Virus record (IMG/VR): IMGVR_UViG_3300050821_002558
Span: 1 to 49,959 of that record
Length of the DNA: 49,959 nt
Origin: a virus
Direction: 5' to 3' (one strand)
The translations under genes were made by a program, and so were the position numbers. Positions 13,495 to 22,276 of the stretch are shown here, piece by piece. Numbering within the stretch: position 1 is the first letter of the stretch; the number at the start of each line of letters is the position of its first letter. Below the pieces are notes generated by a model. It searched no databases, had not been told where the DNA came from, and saw only the letters and a list, made by a program, of their open reading frames with translations.

Positions 13495-15366
13495 CTATGG
13501 CTGTTGCACGCTGAAGGACACGCCAGCCGGGTGCGGGAGCACGCCCGAGTAAGCGAGGATGGCGAACTGGATCGGAGTGAGCACGAAGTCGAAGACGTAC
13601 TTCATCTGCATCCCGCCGAGGTCCTCCGTGTAGCACACCCCGTCGCCTGGGAACAGATTCGACACGAGCGCATTCAACGCCGGCGCGGTGGTGGTGCAGA
13701 TATTCGCGAGCGCCTTCGTTAACAGCAGCGTGCGATAGGCGGCATCGTTTAGCGTGTAGCTGCCGGTATCCGTGGCGCCGGCGTAGAACGGTGCGCCGGC
13801 GGCCGGGTTGCTGGTGCTGCCGAAGGGCACCCAGTCGGGCGGCATGTCGGAGTTGTCGAAGCCGAAGTAATCCTGCGTGCCGGGGATCGGCACGATGCGC
13901 GAGACGCCCAGGATGATGCCCCAAATATCCAGCCCGAAGCCGAACGCATGGTCGATATCCCACACGTCGTAGTAGAACTGGTTGAGGTTCGCCGTCGGGT
14001 CGAAGTACTGGCCGAAGTTTTCCACCAGCGCAATCAGCGTCGGGGAGTTCGCGTACTGCGAAATGACCGTGGCATCGATGTCGAACGGCGGCACGATGTT
14101 CGGCCCGGCGAAGGGCGGAGCGGGACCTGTGGACACCGCCAGGTTGATCGCCGTGCCAGGGGTGGCAATGCTGCCCGGCGCCGGGGACTGCGCGATGATG
14201 TTGCCGGCCGGAATGGTCGGATTCGACTGGTAGCTGATAACGCCGACCGTGAAGCCGTCGGTGAGTATCTGCACCGTCGCAATCGGCACCGTCTCGCCGG
14301 TGATCGCCGGCACGGTCGGCGGGGCAAGGCCGGCGGACGTGCTGACGCTGCCGAGTCCGCCGACGATGATGTAAGAATTATTGGTCGCATCGTAAGCCGC
14401 GAGTGCCAATGTCTCCGCGTGACCGCCATCGTTTTGCGGGAAGTTCGTCGCGTCAATGTCCCACGAGACGCCATCGGTCGAATCGGCTATGTTGACGGTC
14501 GTACCGAAGGCGAGGCCGTTGACGCCGGTGAGAAATATGTCGTTCAGCGCCCACACGCCGCCGGCATATGCATTCGATGTTACGGTGAGCGGATCGACTA
14601 TCGCGGCGGTGAGCAATCCGGCGAGGGTTGCCGACACACGGATTCCGGCGCTCGGACTGCCGGCGCTGCCGTGAAAGGGGACGGCGTAACCGACGCCCGG
14701 CAGATAACACAGATTGCTGTAATCGCCGACGGCGGTGCCGCACGCGCTGGTCGCCGCCGTGTCAGCTACGGTCCACACCGGCCCGGCGCTCTGGATGAAG
14801 CCGCTCGGCGCGGTGTATAGCGTGTAGTTGAGGCTAGGCGAATCCGTTGCGAGGGCGACGAACTGCGTGCCGTCCCAGATAAGGCAGCCGTAGTTCGCAG
14901 GGTTATTCCAGCCGCTAGGGGTCGCGCCGTTATTCCACGTGCCGCTCGGGTTGCCGACGTTCCACTCTAGAATCGCGCTAGTGACGCCGAGGAAAATTGA
15001 GGTTCCCGCTCCATCGGTCGCGCCCGAAGATGACTGCACGCTGATCGTGCCGGTGCTCGTGCGCGCCCATGTGATGCCGTCGTCGGTCGAGTACCAAACG
15101 CCAAGCCCCGGATAAGCGGTGCAGATCCATGTCGTCCCGCTGACCCACAGCAGCGAAATGTAGCCTGCGGAAAAGATGCCCGACGAGGCCGGCGTGTTCC
15201 ACGTGTTGCCGCCATCGGTCGAGCGGAAAAAGTAATAATCGCCGGTGCCCGTATCAACACTAGCGACGAGCGTCGTGCCGCTCGGGGATACGGCGATACT
15301 CTCAAACGTGTTGCCGGGGATGCCGCCCGGTTCTAGCTGCGTCTGATAGGTGAATGCGAGGCTCAT
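13495..15366 (-). CDS. Tail protein: sialidase-like BNR repeats + PASTA domain + DUF2612
   Basis: 623 aa in three parts. Residues 1-350 hold beta-propeller-type repeats with Asp-box motifs (STDGGNTW, STDDGITW, STDGVSW). Residues about 355-425 look like a PASTA domain (VPAITGETVPIATVQILTDG, NIIAQSPAPGSIATPGTAIN). The C-terminal 200 residues (FYYDVWDIDHAFGFGLDIWG, NDAAYRTLLLTKALANI) match DUF2612 phage tail proteins that join baseplate and fibre. The order suggests a baseplate anchor with a fused carbohydrate- or peptidoglycan-binding module. Confidence 0.82.
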   Translation of the reverse strand: MSLAFTYQTQLEPGGIPGNTFESIAVSPSGTTLVASVDTGTGDYYFFRSTDGGNTWNTPASSGIFSAGYISLLWVSGTTWICTAYPGLGVWYSTDDGITWARTSTGTISVQSSSGATDGAGTSIFLGVTSAILEWNVGNPSGTWNNGATPSGWNNPANYGCLIWDGTQFVALATDSPSLNYTLYTAPSGFIQSAGPVWTVADTAATSACGTAVGDYSNLCYLPGVGYAVPFHGSAGSPSAGIRVSATLAGLLTAAIVDPLTVTSNAYAGGVWALNDIFLTGVNGLAFGTTVNIADSTDGVSWDIDATNFPQNDGGHAETLALAAYDATNNSYIIVGGLGSVSTSAGLAPPTVPAITGETVPIATVQILTDGFTVGVISYQSNPTIPAGNIIAQSPAPGSIATPGTAINLAVSTGPAPPFAGPNIVPPFDIDATVISQYANSPTLIALVENFGQYFDPTANLNQFYYDVWDIDHAFGFGLDIWGIILGVSRIVPIPGTQDYFGFDNSDMPPDWVPFGSTSNPAAGAPFYAGATDTGSYTLNDAAYRTLLLTKALANICTTTAPALNALVSNLFPGDGVCYTEDLGGMQMKYVFDFVLTPIQFAILAYSGVLPHPAGVSFSVQQP

Positions 15367-15370
15367 GGCG

Positions 15371-16831
15371 TTAGATCAAATTCACGACTACGGCGTCGAG
15401 GACCGGGGCTTGGTCGATGCCGATCTGCGCGGAGTTACCGGTCACCGTTCCGGTGATTGCCTCGGGCGTGGCCTGCGTGTTGGCTGCGGCGTTGCTCATC
15501 GTGTAGGTGCCGATCTGGCCCGGCGTGCCGGTGAGTTGCTCGACAATGTAAGTGCCGGTCGGGATGTAGCTGTCCGCATCCGTGATCGGCGTGCCAGGGG
15601 TAAGCGCGCCGCTGGTGTGCGTGGTGATCGTGAGTACCTTGCTGCCGCTGACGACGGTGCCGAGCCCGGCAAAGGCGGTGCCCAGGTAGATCGAGAGCAC
15701 CTGCACCGGCACGCCCGGACCTTCGCAGGTGGCAACCGGGCCGACAAAATCCGAGGAAAGCAAAAGCGAGCCGATGCGGATGCGCTGCCCGTTCGCGTTC
15801 GTGCCGTTGAACTGCGCGGTGACGGCCGCCTGCACGTCGGGGATGATGCTCGAGGGCAGCGCGGAGGAGTTCACGATGTTGACTGTGACCGTGAACGCCG
15901 CCGGGTTAGTCGTGCAATCGTTGAAGGTGATCGAGTAGGAGGGCTGCGGGAAGGCGTAGTTTTCATCCACCACGGTCTCGGTGGTGTTGCCGTTCATATC
16001 GCAGCCGAGGTCCTTCTTCGTCCAAATCGCGTTGGCGATATCCTGCGGCACTCCGCCGATCACCCCGACGTAGACCGAGTGCGGCACGAGCTCGTAAAGC
16101 GTCGAGCCGACATAGATCGCCGCGTTCGTGGTGTTCTCGTACACATACGCATCGGTGACGCCCTCGAGGTCGATCACCGCGCCATAGATCGCATCCGCCG
16201 AGCCGTGCGCATTCGCCGCGACCGATTGCTCGCGCCGGTACTCGAGCGCTTGGCTTGACTCGACGTAACTGCCGGGCACGCCGTCGGCGGGGTTACTGAT
16301 CGAATCCCACCCCGGCACGGCTTGGTAGATGGTCGAGAGCGTGGTCGCCGGGCACGGCACGGGCCCGAGCACGACGTTCGCGAAGGGGAGCGTGATCGAG
16401 CCGCCGCTCGGGATCGTGCCGCCCGACACGCAGTAGTACTGATTGCCGGCCGCGTCCTGTGCCTGGGGCTGCGTCGGGCTGCCGGTGGGGATGACGGTGC
16501 CGGCAAGGCCCAGGCACGTGCAACTCACCACGGTCGCGGTGCCGAGGTTGCGATTCAAAAAGTAAATGCGCGCGATGGCGTCCTGCATGAAGCCCGAGTT
16601 GAGGTCGGGATTCACCCCGTTCACGAAGAGGGTGAAGAGCGCGTAGCAGTTGGAGATCGCCGCGGCGATTGAGGTCGCGAGTTGCCCCTGCGGGGTGTTG
16701 AGCGCGGGGTTCAAGTTGCCACCGAAGGCGGCGTTGAAGTCCGCCTGCACGCCAGCGAGCACGGCCGCTTCGGTCGGCACTACGAGCCCGGTCGGGGTCC
16801 ACAGAATTTGCGGGACGTTCGTTGTGCCCAT
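15371..16831 (-). CDS. Baseplate wedge protein J-like
   Basis: 486 aa, similar in pattern to the baseplate J/gp47 family: an N-terminal LNTPQGQLATSIAAAISNCY helix (about 44-63), a DAIARIYFLNRN region, GVTDAYVYENTT, and VYVGVIGG. It forms the outer wedge of the baseplate. Residues about 395-460 contain an inserted beta-rich module (PTGTYIVEQLTGTPGQIGTY) that recurs in other virion proteins here. Its start overlaps the stop of the gp25-like gene (TAATG). Confidence 0.9.
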   Translation of the reverse strand: MGTTNVPQILWTPTGLVVPTEAAVLAGVQADFNAAFGGNLNPALNTPQGQLATSIAAAISNCYALFTLFVNGVNPDLNSGFMQDAIARIYFLNRNLGTATVVSCTCLGLAGTVIPTGSPTQPQAQDAAGNQYYCVSGGTIPSGGSITLPFANVVLGPVPCPATTLSTIYQAVPGWDSISNPADGVPGSYVESSQALEYRREQSVAANAHGSADAIYGAVIDLEGVTDAYVYENTTNAAIYVGSTLYELVPHSVYVGVIGGVPQDIANAIWTKKDLGCDMNGNTTETVVDENYAFPQPSYSITFNDCTTNPAAFTVTVNIVNSSALPSSIIPDVQAAVTAQFNGTNANGQRIRIGSLLLSSDFVGPVATCEGPGVPVQVLSIYLGTAFAGLGTVVSGSKVLTITTHTSGALTPGTPITDADSYIPTGTYIVEQLTGTPGQIGTYTMSNAAANTQATPEAITGTVTGNSAQIGIDQAPVLDAVVVNLI

Positions 16832-17220
16832 TAGATCGCCACCTCGAGCGTCGTGCCGTCATCGGTTTGGAACTGCACCTGACCGGACGCCACGCGATTG
16901 ATAAAGGAGGAAACAACGCACACCGCCGTCGCCACGGTCGGCACGGTGAGCGCGGCGGCTGCGATCCTGCCTTGCATGACGTTGAGCGGCGGCGTGCCGC
17001 CCAGGATCGCGCCGGCTTCATTCGTCGGAGGATTCGCGCCCAAGTACTGCACGCCCAAGGTGTCGTCGTAGTACACCTCGTCGTAGAAGGTACGGCACGC
17101 GCTCGCCACGTCCTGCACGATGGCGTAGGGCGGGGCGGCCATGGCGATATTGCCCGAGGCGTCCGCTACGAGGTCCCACGCCGCGACGTCGAGGTAGAGG
17201 GTTGAGAACGGCGCACTCAT
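16831..17220 (-). CDS. Baseplate wedge protein, gp25/W-like
   Basis: 129 aa from ATG 17220. LYLDVAAWDLVADASGNIAM near the start and DVASACRTFYDEVYYD (about 37-52), followed by GRIAAAALTVPTVA, match the W/gp25-like lysozyme-fold wedge proteins that initiate sheath assembly. Placed between the spike and baseplate J genes, as in other contractile-tail phages. Confidence 0.85.
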   Translation of the reverse strand: MSAPFSTLYLDVAAWDLVADASGNIAMAAPPYAIVQDVASACRTFYDEVYYDDTLGVQYLGANPPTNEAGAILGGTPPLNVMQGRIAAAALTVPTVATAVCVVSSFINRVASGQVQFQTDDGTTLEVAI

Positions 17221-17867
17221 TCTGGGGGCCCTGTGTTGCTGCCGCCAGATTGCACGCCCGGATGGTAGTGCGTCTCCCACAAGATGCCGTCGAGCTCAAT
17301 CCCGGCGGCGGAGATTTTAAGCACCGTCCCGCCCCCGGTGAGCGTGATGGTGGGGGCGTTCACGTTCACCGCCACCGGGCTCGTGCAGTTGATCGTCCCG
17401 TCCTCCTCCCACTGGAGGTAACTCGTGGGCGTGCCGTTCAAGGTGCCGCCCATGTAGAGGCCGTCGGCGAAGTTGTACTTGCGATTCGAGGGCGGCGGCC
17501 CGTGCGCCTTGCTTGCGATCACGGCGGAAATGTCGCGCGAGGCGAAACAGCACACCCCGAGGTCCCCCTCTGCCGGGTCCAAAATCACCGCGTTCGCCCC
17601 GCCCTGCCAGCGCACGTAAGGGCGCCCGAAGATGGTGACGTGCGGCACCGCATTGCCCGCCCCGTCGATTTGATCCACCAGCGGGAGCACGTCCACGGTC
17701 CCCACCGGCCCTAGCCCTCCGCCGTGCACCGCCTGCACTTCAACCACGAGCGTGGTCTGCATCCGCGCGAGCGCCTGCGCGATCATGAATTGCAACGCCT
17801 GGGTGTGCGTGGCGGCCGAGGTCGGCGCGGTGAGCGGGGTTGCCAGGGCTGAAGGGCCCGCGCTCAT
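17217..17867 (-). CDS. Baseplate spike / membrane-puncturing protein (gp138/gpV-like)
   Basis: 216 aa from ATG 17867 (ATGA overlap). An OB-like N-terminal domain (QTTLVVEVQAVH...VTIFGRPYVRWQ...GDLGVCCFASRDISAV) is followed by a repetitive beta-region (INCTSPVAVNVNAPTITLTG). It ends HYHPGVQSGGSNTGPP, with an HxH motif typical of spike tips that bind a metal. It would sit below the hub and pierce the outer membrane. Confidence 0.85.
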   Translation of the reverse strand: MSAGPSALATPLTAPTSAATHTQALQFMIAQALARMQTTLVVEVQAVHGGGLGPVGTVDVLPLVDQIDGAGNAVPHVTIFGRPYVRWQGGANAVILDPAEGDLGVCCFASRDISAVIASKAHGPPPSNRKYNFADGLYMGGTLNGTPTSYLQWEEDGTINCTSPVAVNVNAPTITLTGGGTVLKISAAGIELDGILWETHYHPGVQSGGSNTGPPE

Positions 17868-18769
17868 GAGATCACCGTCGGGCTTCTCATGCACTGAAGG
17901 TGCGAGAACCAACGCCCGCCAGGTTTCACCGCGTCGAGCTCGTGCGTGAAGTTATAAACGAACCACAGGCCGTTGGCTCCCGGCGTCTCGGAGTTCCTAA
18001 TCTCAATCGGGCTGCCCAGCTCGAAGGCCGGCTGGAAGAGTGCGTCGAACTCTATCCCGAACCGGTTGAGCGTCACGTAGGCGGACAGCCCCGAGGTCGG
18101 GGAAAGCACGACCGCGCTTTGATTCTTGCGCGGTTGATTCCTCGGGCAAATGATGAGCGTGCTTTTCGGGTCGAAGTAGTAGTCGAAGCGGGCGGCCTCG
18201 GCGAGCTGGCGGAATTGATCCATGAGCGTGCCGGGAAAGTACGGCGTGTTGAGCGTGCCCGTCACGCCGTTGTTTTCAAACGGGAAGCCCATCTGCCCGG
18301 CCAGCTGCGCGGCGAGCGTCACGACGTTGACGGCGCCGGCGAAGCTCGAGGGCGGCGCGGCGAGATACTGCCGGCCCTGCGCGGTGTTCGCGTTCACCGA
18401 GAGGCACACGTCCGGCACGCCGCGATAGTCGGGCTGCGCCTCGTACATTTGCCCCTCGAAGATTTGCAGGAAACCGCCCCCCTCGGCTTGCGCCTCGAGG
18501 ATGAGGAGCGCGGCCGCGTTGATCGTTTGCACGTTGCCGGCGTAGCCGAAGAGCACGGTCACGGCGTTCATGTCCACCTGGCGCATTCCCCACACCTGAA
18601 GGTCGCAGGTGTTGGTGTAATTGCCCGCGCCGGCGAGCTTGGCGGACATGCGAAAGCCAATCGGCGTGCCCGGCTGCGGGAGCACGAGCGTGTTGGAGTT
18701 CGTACCGGGGAAGGTGCCCTGCGGCAGGATGAGCGAGGCACGCAGCGCGCGGGTGACGAAACTACTCAT
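17864..18769 (-). CDS. Baseplate hub protein (gp27/gpD-like)
   Basis: 301 aa. The conserved phage pattern includes GFRMSAKLAGAGNYTNTCDL, AQMYEAQPDYRGVPDV-type text and QLAGQMGFPFENNGVTGTL, with a final WFVYNFTHELD. It forms the trimer that connects tail tube and spike. ATGA overlaps join it to the plug gene upstream and the spike gene downstream. Confidence 0.8.
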   Translation of the reverse strand: MSSFVTRALRASLILPQGTFPGTNSNTLVLPQPGTPIGFRMSAKLAGAGNYTNTCDLQVWGMRQVDMNAVTVLFGYAGNVQTINAAALLILEAQAEGGGFLQIFEGQMYEAQPDYRGVPDVCLSVNANTAQGRQYLAAPPSSFAGAVNVVTLAAQLAGQMGFPFENNGVTGTLNTPYFPGTLMDQFRQLAEAARFDYYFDPKSTLIICPRNQPRKNQSAVVLSPTSGLSAYVTLNRFGIEFDALFQPAFELGSPIEIRNSETPGANGLWFVYNFTHELDAVKPGGRWFSHLQCMRSPTVIS

Positions 18770-19143
18770 CCGCCCACCAGTCCGGCCCCTTGCAGGTCGG
18801 CCTGTGAGAGGTAGAGCAATTGCCAGCGGGTACCGAGGCCTGCGAACTGCGGATCCGCGACCGGCACCGTCGGGCTCGCCTGCGTGTCAAGAAACAGGAA
18901 GTCCCCCTCGAAGCCCAGGTAGTGCGCCCCCGAGAGCATGAACGGCGCCGCGTTACCGGGCAGCGCCGCGTAGCCGCGGCAGGTGCGGGCGCTGAAGATC
19001 ACCTCCCCGTTCGCCGTCAGGTCCATGTAGAGCGCGGCCGCTGCGCCCACGCCGAGCTGGTACAGGTTCACCGACACGGCCTGGCCGTCGAGCGCGGCGC
19101 CGAAATTCTGTGACGGCACGGCTGCCAGGGGCAAGGTCTGCAT
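18766..19143 (-). CDS. Baseplate plug protein (cyanophage Pam3 gp18-like)
   Basis: 125 aa. QNFGAALDGQAVSVNLYQLG, then a short domain ending DFLFLDTQASPTVPV...FAGLGTRWQLLYLS, is the conserved pattern of the baseplate plug family (DUF6983-type). It stabilises the hub of contractile tails. It lies between the hub and a second baseplate gene with one-base or four-base overlaps. Confidence 0.82.
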   Translation of the reverse strand: MQTLPLAAVPSQNFGAALDGQAVSVNLYQLGVGAAAALYMDLTANGEVIFSARTCRGYAALPGNAAPFMLSGAHYLGFEGDFLFLDTQASPTVPVADPQFAGLGTRWQLLYLSQADLQGAGLVGG

Positions 19144-19790
19144 CAGTAGAACGCCGGGGAGGTCGCCGCGAGCGCGGTCTGCCCGTCCTGTGCTACCTGT
19201 GAGCTCGGCAGCTGCGGCTGCACGTTGCCGACGTTGCTCGTCGGTTTCGCGGCCGGGCTTTGCGCGTTCGGCAGTTGCACGCCGGTGGTGGTGTATTGCG
19301 CCTGCGTCTGGATGATCTGCTGGCAGTAGACGTCGACCTCGGTGAGGAAGTACGCGCCCTTGGCTCCCCGGCGCGTGACCTCGGAGCGGTCGAAGTTCAC
19401 GCTCGGGTACGTCGCTTCAGCCGTCACCACGGTGTACAGCGCAATCGAGGCGACGAGCGCGTCAATGCTCGCCAGGAAGTTCACCCGATCCGAGAGCGTG
19501 CCGCCCTTCGACAGGCGCAGCGTAATCTCGAAGGGTTCGATCACCTTGTTATAACTGGCGAAGCTGCCGTCCTGCACCGGGTAGCGCGCGAGGTCGTACT
19601 GCTGGCGCTTGGTGAACTCGAGCACGGAATCGGGGAAGAGCACCTGATCCCCGTTTTGATCGAACACGCCCCACGCCGGCGGCACGAGCGAGGCGCGCCA
19701 CAGGAGCGAGGAGATAGCCTCGGAGGCCAGTAGGATCAACGGCGGCACCGCGACCGAGGGCGGCAGGGGAGGTATGCCGGGGAAGGGCAT
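19143..19790 (-). CDS. Baseplate/tail protein (Pam3 gp17-like)
   Basis: 215 aa. Residues 44-75 (DQNGDQVLFPDSVLEFTKRQ, YDLARYPVQDGSFASYNKV) match a conserved phage baseplate protein that in Pam3-like phages lies between the tape measure and the plug. The C-terminal 60 residues are Pro/Gln/Thr-rich and likely disordered. Confidence 0.78.
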   Translation of the reverse strand: MPFPGIPPLPPSVAVPPLILLASEAISSLLWRASLVPPAWGVFDQNGDQVLFPDSVLEFTKRQQYDLARYPVQDGSFASYNKVIEPFEITLRLSKGGTLSDRVNFLASIDALVASIALYTVVTAEATYPSVNFDRSEVTRRGAKGAYFLTEVDVYCQQIIQTQAQYTTTGVQLPNAQSPAAKPTSNVGNVQPQLPSSQVAQDGQTALAATSPAFY

Positions 19791-19796
19791 CGGGGC

Positions 19797-21146
19797 TTAA
19801 CTCAAGCCGGGGTCGGCGTTCGCCACCAGGAGCTTGCGCTGCAGCGCCCCGCCGATGCTGCCCGCGATGCCGTTCGCATCCGTCGCGCGGGTGTTGACGG
19901 TGATCTCGTCAATATGCACCTGCGTGCCGCCTCGGGTGTTCATGGCGGTCGGCATGCCGGCTGCGGCGCTTTGCTCGGCAGCGGAGGCCGGGCGCGGAGC
20001 GGTCGGGGTGGGCGGCGCCAGGGGCGGACGGCCCGGCACGCCGGTGGCCGGCTTTTTGCCGTAGTCCGAGCCTGGGCCGAACTTGTCGAGCACCAACTCG
20101 CTAAGTTGGTCGAGCCAGCCCTCGTGCCCTTCGGTGCCGCTCTTGAGCGTGGCAACCCAGGCGCCAAGCCCCGCGCCCAGTAGCACCGGCAGGGAGGTGA
20201 GCGTGCCCACCAGCGCGCCTCCCACCCCTAGCAGTGCGCTCAATCCCAGGATCGCCGCGACGAGCGTGCCAATGGGCCCGAGCGCGTGCGCCAGATCGAC
20301 GACCAAGCCTTCGAGAGACTTGACCCAGGCGGGCGGGTTCTTGAAGAAGGCGATCACCGCATCTATCGCGTGCACGATCTTCGGCAGGAGGTCAACGGCG
20401 AGCTGCCGCAACCACTGCACTGCCGCCTCGAGGATCGGCTTCATGCGGTCGAGGATCACCGAGGACTGCGCGGCGGTGGTCTCCTGTAGGCGGGTGATAT
20501 CGCGGTCGAGTTGCACCTGCCCGGCGATGGTTTTATCGGTGAGCGCCTTTTGATCCTGGGTGGCCTGGCCGAAGGCCTTCTCAAAGCCGGCGCTGCCCTG
20601 GGCGACGGCGGAGGCAATGCCGCCGGTGAAGCCCATCGCCTGCGCCAGTTGCGTGGCCTCCCCTTGAGTTGCGCCCTGTGCGCGTTGCTTGTCGATCACC
20701 TTCGCGGCATCACGCGCGACGTCGCGGAAGTTGCGTGCGTGGCCTGCGGCGTCGAGGTACGCGACCCCGAAGCGCTGAAGCATCATGAGCGACTCGGAGA
20801 TCTGGCCGCGGTAGCGCAGGCTGAAGACCGCGCTCTGCAAGCCCTGCACGGAGTCGGCCGCGTCCTGCATCTGCCCGCCGAAGAGTTCGGACACCTCGCC
20901 TAAGCGCTTGAGCTCGGTGCCGGCCACCCCGAGGTTGCGCGAGGTGAAGCCGATCTCGGCCAGCTGCGCGTGCAAGTCCTTGAAGTACCCGACGACGTCC
21001 TCGAGCCCGCGCACGGCCAGGAACATCCCCGCGAGGCGCCGGGTGAAGCTGGCGAGTTGCTCGGTGCTGCCCTTGACGCCTTCGGCGAAGCCCTTCGAGT
21101 CAAGCCCGAGGGTGACAACCAAACTGTCGATCACGCTACCGGCCAC
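19797..21146 (-). CDS. Tail tape measure protein
   Basis: 449 aa from GTG 21146, chosen because the protein then begins VAGSVIDSLVVTLGLDSKGF, the normal start of this family. It is mostly helical, with GIASAVAQGSAGFEKAFGQA and a hydrophobic region of possible membrane segments (LVAAILGLSALLGVGGALVG, about 290-325). The C-terminus is disordered and Pro-rich and then ends in a conserved segment (TQVHIDEITVNT). It sets tail length; at 449 aa the tail would be short. It overlaps the chaperone gene by 11 nt. Confidence 0.88.
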   Translation of the reverse strand: MAGSVIDSLVVTLGLDSKGFAEGVKGSTEQLASFTRRLAGMFLAVRGLEDVVGYFKDLHAQLAEIGFTSRNLGVAGTELKRLGEVSELFGGQMQDAADSVQGLQSAVFSLRYRGQISESLMMLQRFGVAYLDAAGHARNFRDVARDAAKVIDKQRAQGATQGEATQLAQAMGFTGGIASAVAQGSAGFEKAFGQATQDQKALTDKTIAGQVQLDRDITRLQETTAAQSSVILDRMKPILEAAVQWLRQLAVDLLPKIVHAIDAVIAFFKNPPAWVKSLEGLVVDLAHALGPIGTLVAAILGLSALLGVGGALVGTLTSLPVLLGAGLGAWVATLKSGTEGHEGWLDQLSELVLDKFGPGSDYGKKPATGVPGRPPLAPPTPTAPRPASAAEQSAAAGMPTAMNTRGGTQVHIDEITVNTRATDANGIAGSIGGALQRKLLVANADPGLS

Positions 21147-21815
21147 GGGCTTTCTCCTCGAGCTTGCGGCGGTTGTAGGCGTCAACCATCACAATCTCGA
21201 GCAAGTCGTAGAGATCCTCCGTGCCGAGCACGGAGTCGAGGTCGGAATAGCTGGCGAGCTGCGCGGAGACTACTGCCCCGACCGCGGCCGGGACATTCGC
21301 GTAGGTGTAGAGCCCGTCGGCGTCCCCGGAGAAGATGACGCCGTAGTCGATGCTTTTTCGCGAGAAAAAAAATCCGTGTGCAGGTTGAGCACCTCGAAGC
21401 GCAGGAACGCGATGGTCTTTATCTCTTCGATCTGACAGGCCGCGCCTTGGTTGATCGGCTGCGGCGGATGGTTCGGCGCGTGTTGGTAGCGCACGCAATC
21501 CCACCACGCATCCAGTGACGGATCGGTGAGCGCGCGCGCCATGGCAAGCCCGAGCGCCACCTGTTCGGGCGTCATGGCATCGTTGCTGTTCCCGACTCCT
21601 TGAGCCTCGGCAAGCATCAAAGCGAGCGCGCCCATGCCGCCCCCGCCGTTCAAAGCCTGCGGATTCACCGCGACGGCTTCTGCGTTGTGCGTAATCAAGT
21701 GCATGAGCTGCATCGCCCATTTCTCGCCGAGCGTCGCGGGCATTTCCGTCAAGATGAACGTCTTGCCCTTGTCGCGGCCTTCCTCCTCTATCGTTATCGT
21801 TTTCGTGTGTCTCAT
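21136..21815 (-). CDS. Tail assembly chaperone, frameshifted long form (G-T type)
   Basis: A fusion of about 226 aa made by a -1 ribosomal frameshift at the T8 run (21365-21372). The N-terminal part is the short form to about residue 151; the extension GFFFSRKSIDYGVIFSGDAD onward to EIVMVDAYNRRKLEEKARGR comes from the -1 frame. Both frames look protein-coding only on their own side of the run. The product acts with the tape measure gene next door. Alternatively a homopolymer error joins two parts of one gene. Confidence 0.72.
21270..21815 (-). CDS. Tail assembly chaperone, short form (G type)
   Basis: 181 aa, ATG 21815. MRHTKTITIEEEGRDKGKTF, EMPATLGEKWAMQLMHLI and AMARALTDPSLDAWWDCV match phage tail-assembly chaperones placed just before the tape measure. 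After the T-run at about residue 152 the zero frame gives a non-conserved Ser/Thr/Pro tail that stops at 21270. It is expected to be more abundant than the frameshifted form. Confidence 0.72.
   Translation of the reverse strand: MRHTKTITIEEEGRDKGKTFILTEMPATLGEKWAMQLMHLITHNAEAVAVNPQALNGGGGMGALALMLAEAQGVGNSNDAMTPEQVALGLAMARALTDPSLDAWWDCVRYQHAPNHPPQPINQGAACQIEEIKTIAFLRFEVLNLHTDFFSREKASTTASSSPGTPTGSTPTRMSRPRSGQ
21365..21372 (-). other. Slippery site for -1 programmed frameshift
   Basis: On the coding strand the run is GA-T-TTT-TTT-T-C. It contains U_UUU_UUU in the zero frame, an allowed X_XXY_YYZ heptamer. After slipping one base back, decoding is TTT TTT TTC and continues open for 76 codons to 21136. 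No strong downstream pseudoknot is obvious to me. Confidence 0.65.
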
Positions 21816-21835
21816 TCATGTCGTCCGTCGTCGGT

Positions 21836-22270
21836 TCACACCGGCGCTACCGATACCGACTCGAATGTTATCTCGTAAGTTTGCGGCTGTAGAACCTTTT
21901 TCCCCGCCGGCGCCGGCATGTCCCCGGTGAGGAATCCCTTCAAGAAGGTGGCGACCTTGCCGACGCTCGGCATGACGAGGGTGAAGTTCGCCGGGTACGC
22001 CTCCTTCACCGCGTCCATGGCCTGCCGCCATTGATCGAAAAAGATGCTCGACGGCGAGTCGGCCTGCAGGACGAACTTTTGCTTCACCGGGTACGGCGTG
22101 TAGCCGCCGGACAAGTTGCCGTCGACACCCATGAGCGCTTCGCACGGCGCGACGTTCTCGGTGTCGAAGGCGTCATCGGTGGCGAAGCCCTCGATAGGGA
22201 TCGGCACCGGGAAGATGCCCGGCACCGACATGGTGAGCGCCGCGTTCGCGCTGGTGATGGTTTTTGGCAT
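21836..22270 (-). CDS. Tail tube protein
   Basis: 144 aa directly downstream of the sheath gene. SVPGIFPVPIPIEGFATDDA near the start and a C-terminal strand ending TYEITFESVSVAPV fit the small tube proteins of DUF3383-sheath myoviruses. It polymerises as the inner tail tube. The assignment rests mainly on position and size, with moderate sequence support. Confidence 0.78.
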   Translation of the reverse strand: MPKTITSANAALTMSVPGIFPVPIPIEGFATDDAFDTENVAPCEALMGVDGNLSGGYTPYPVKQKFVLQADSPSSIFFDQWRQAMDAVKEAYPANFTLVMPSVGKVATFLKGFLTGDMPAPAGKKVLQPQTYEITFESVSVAPV

Positions 22271-22276
22271 GTTGCG

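Noticed and set aside
14034-14474. Minus-strand 146-codon frame and other Arg/Ser-rich frames in the tail region
   Set aside because: They are out-of-frame readings of the tail genes with no recognisable domains.
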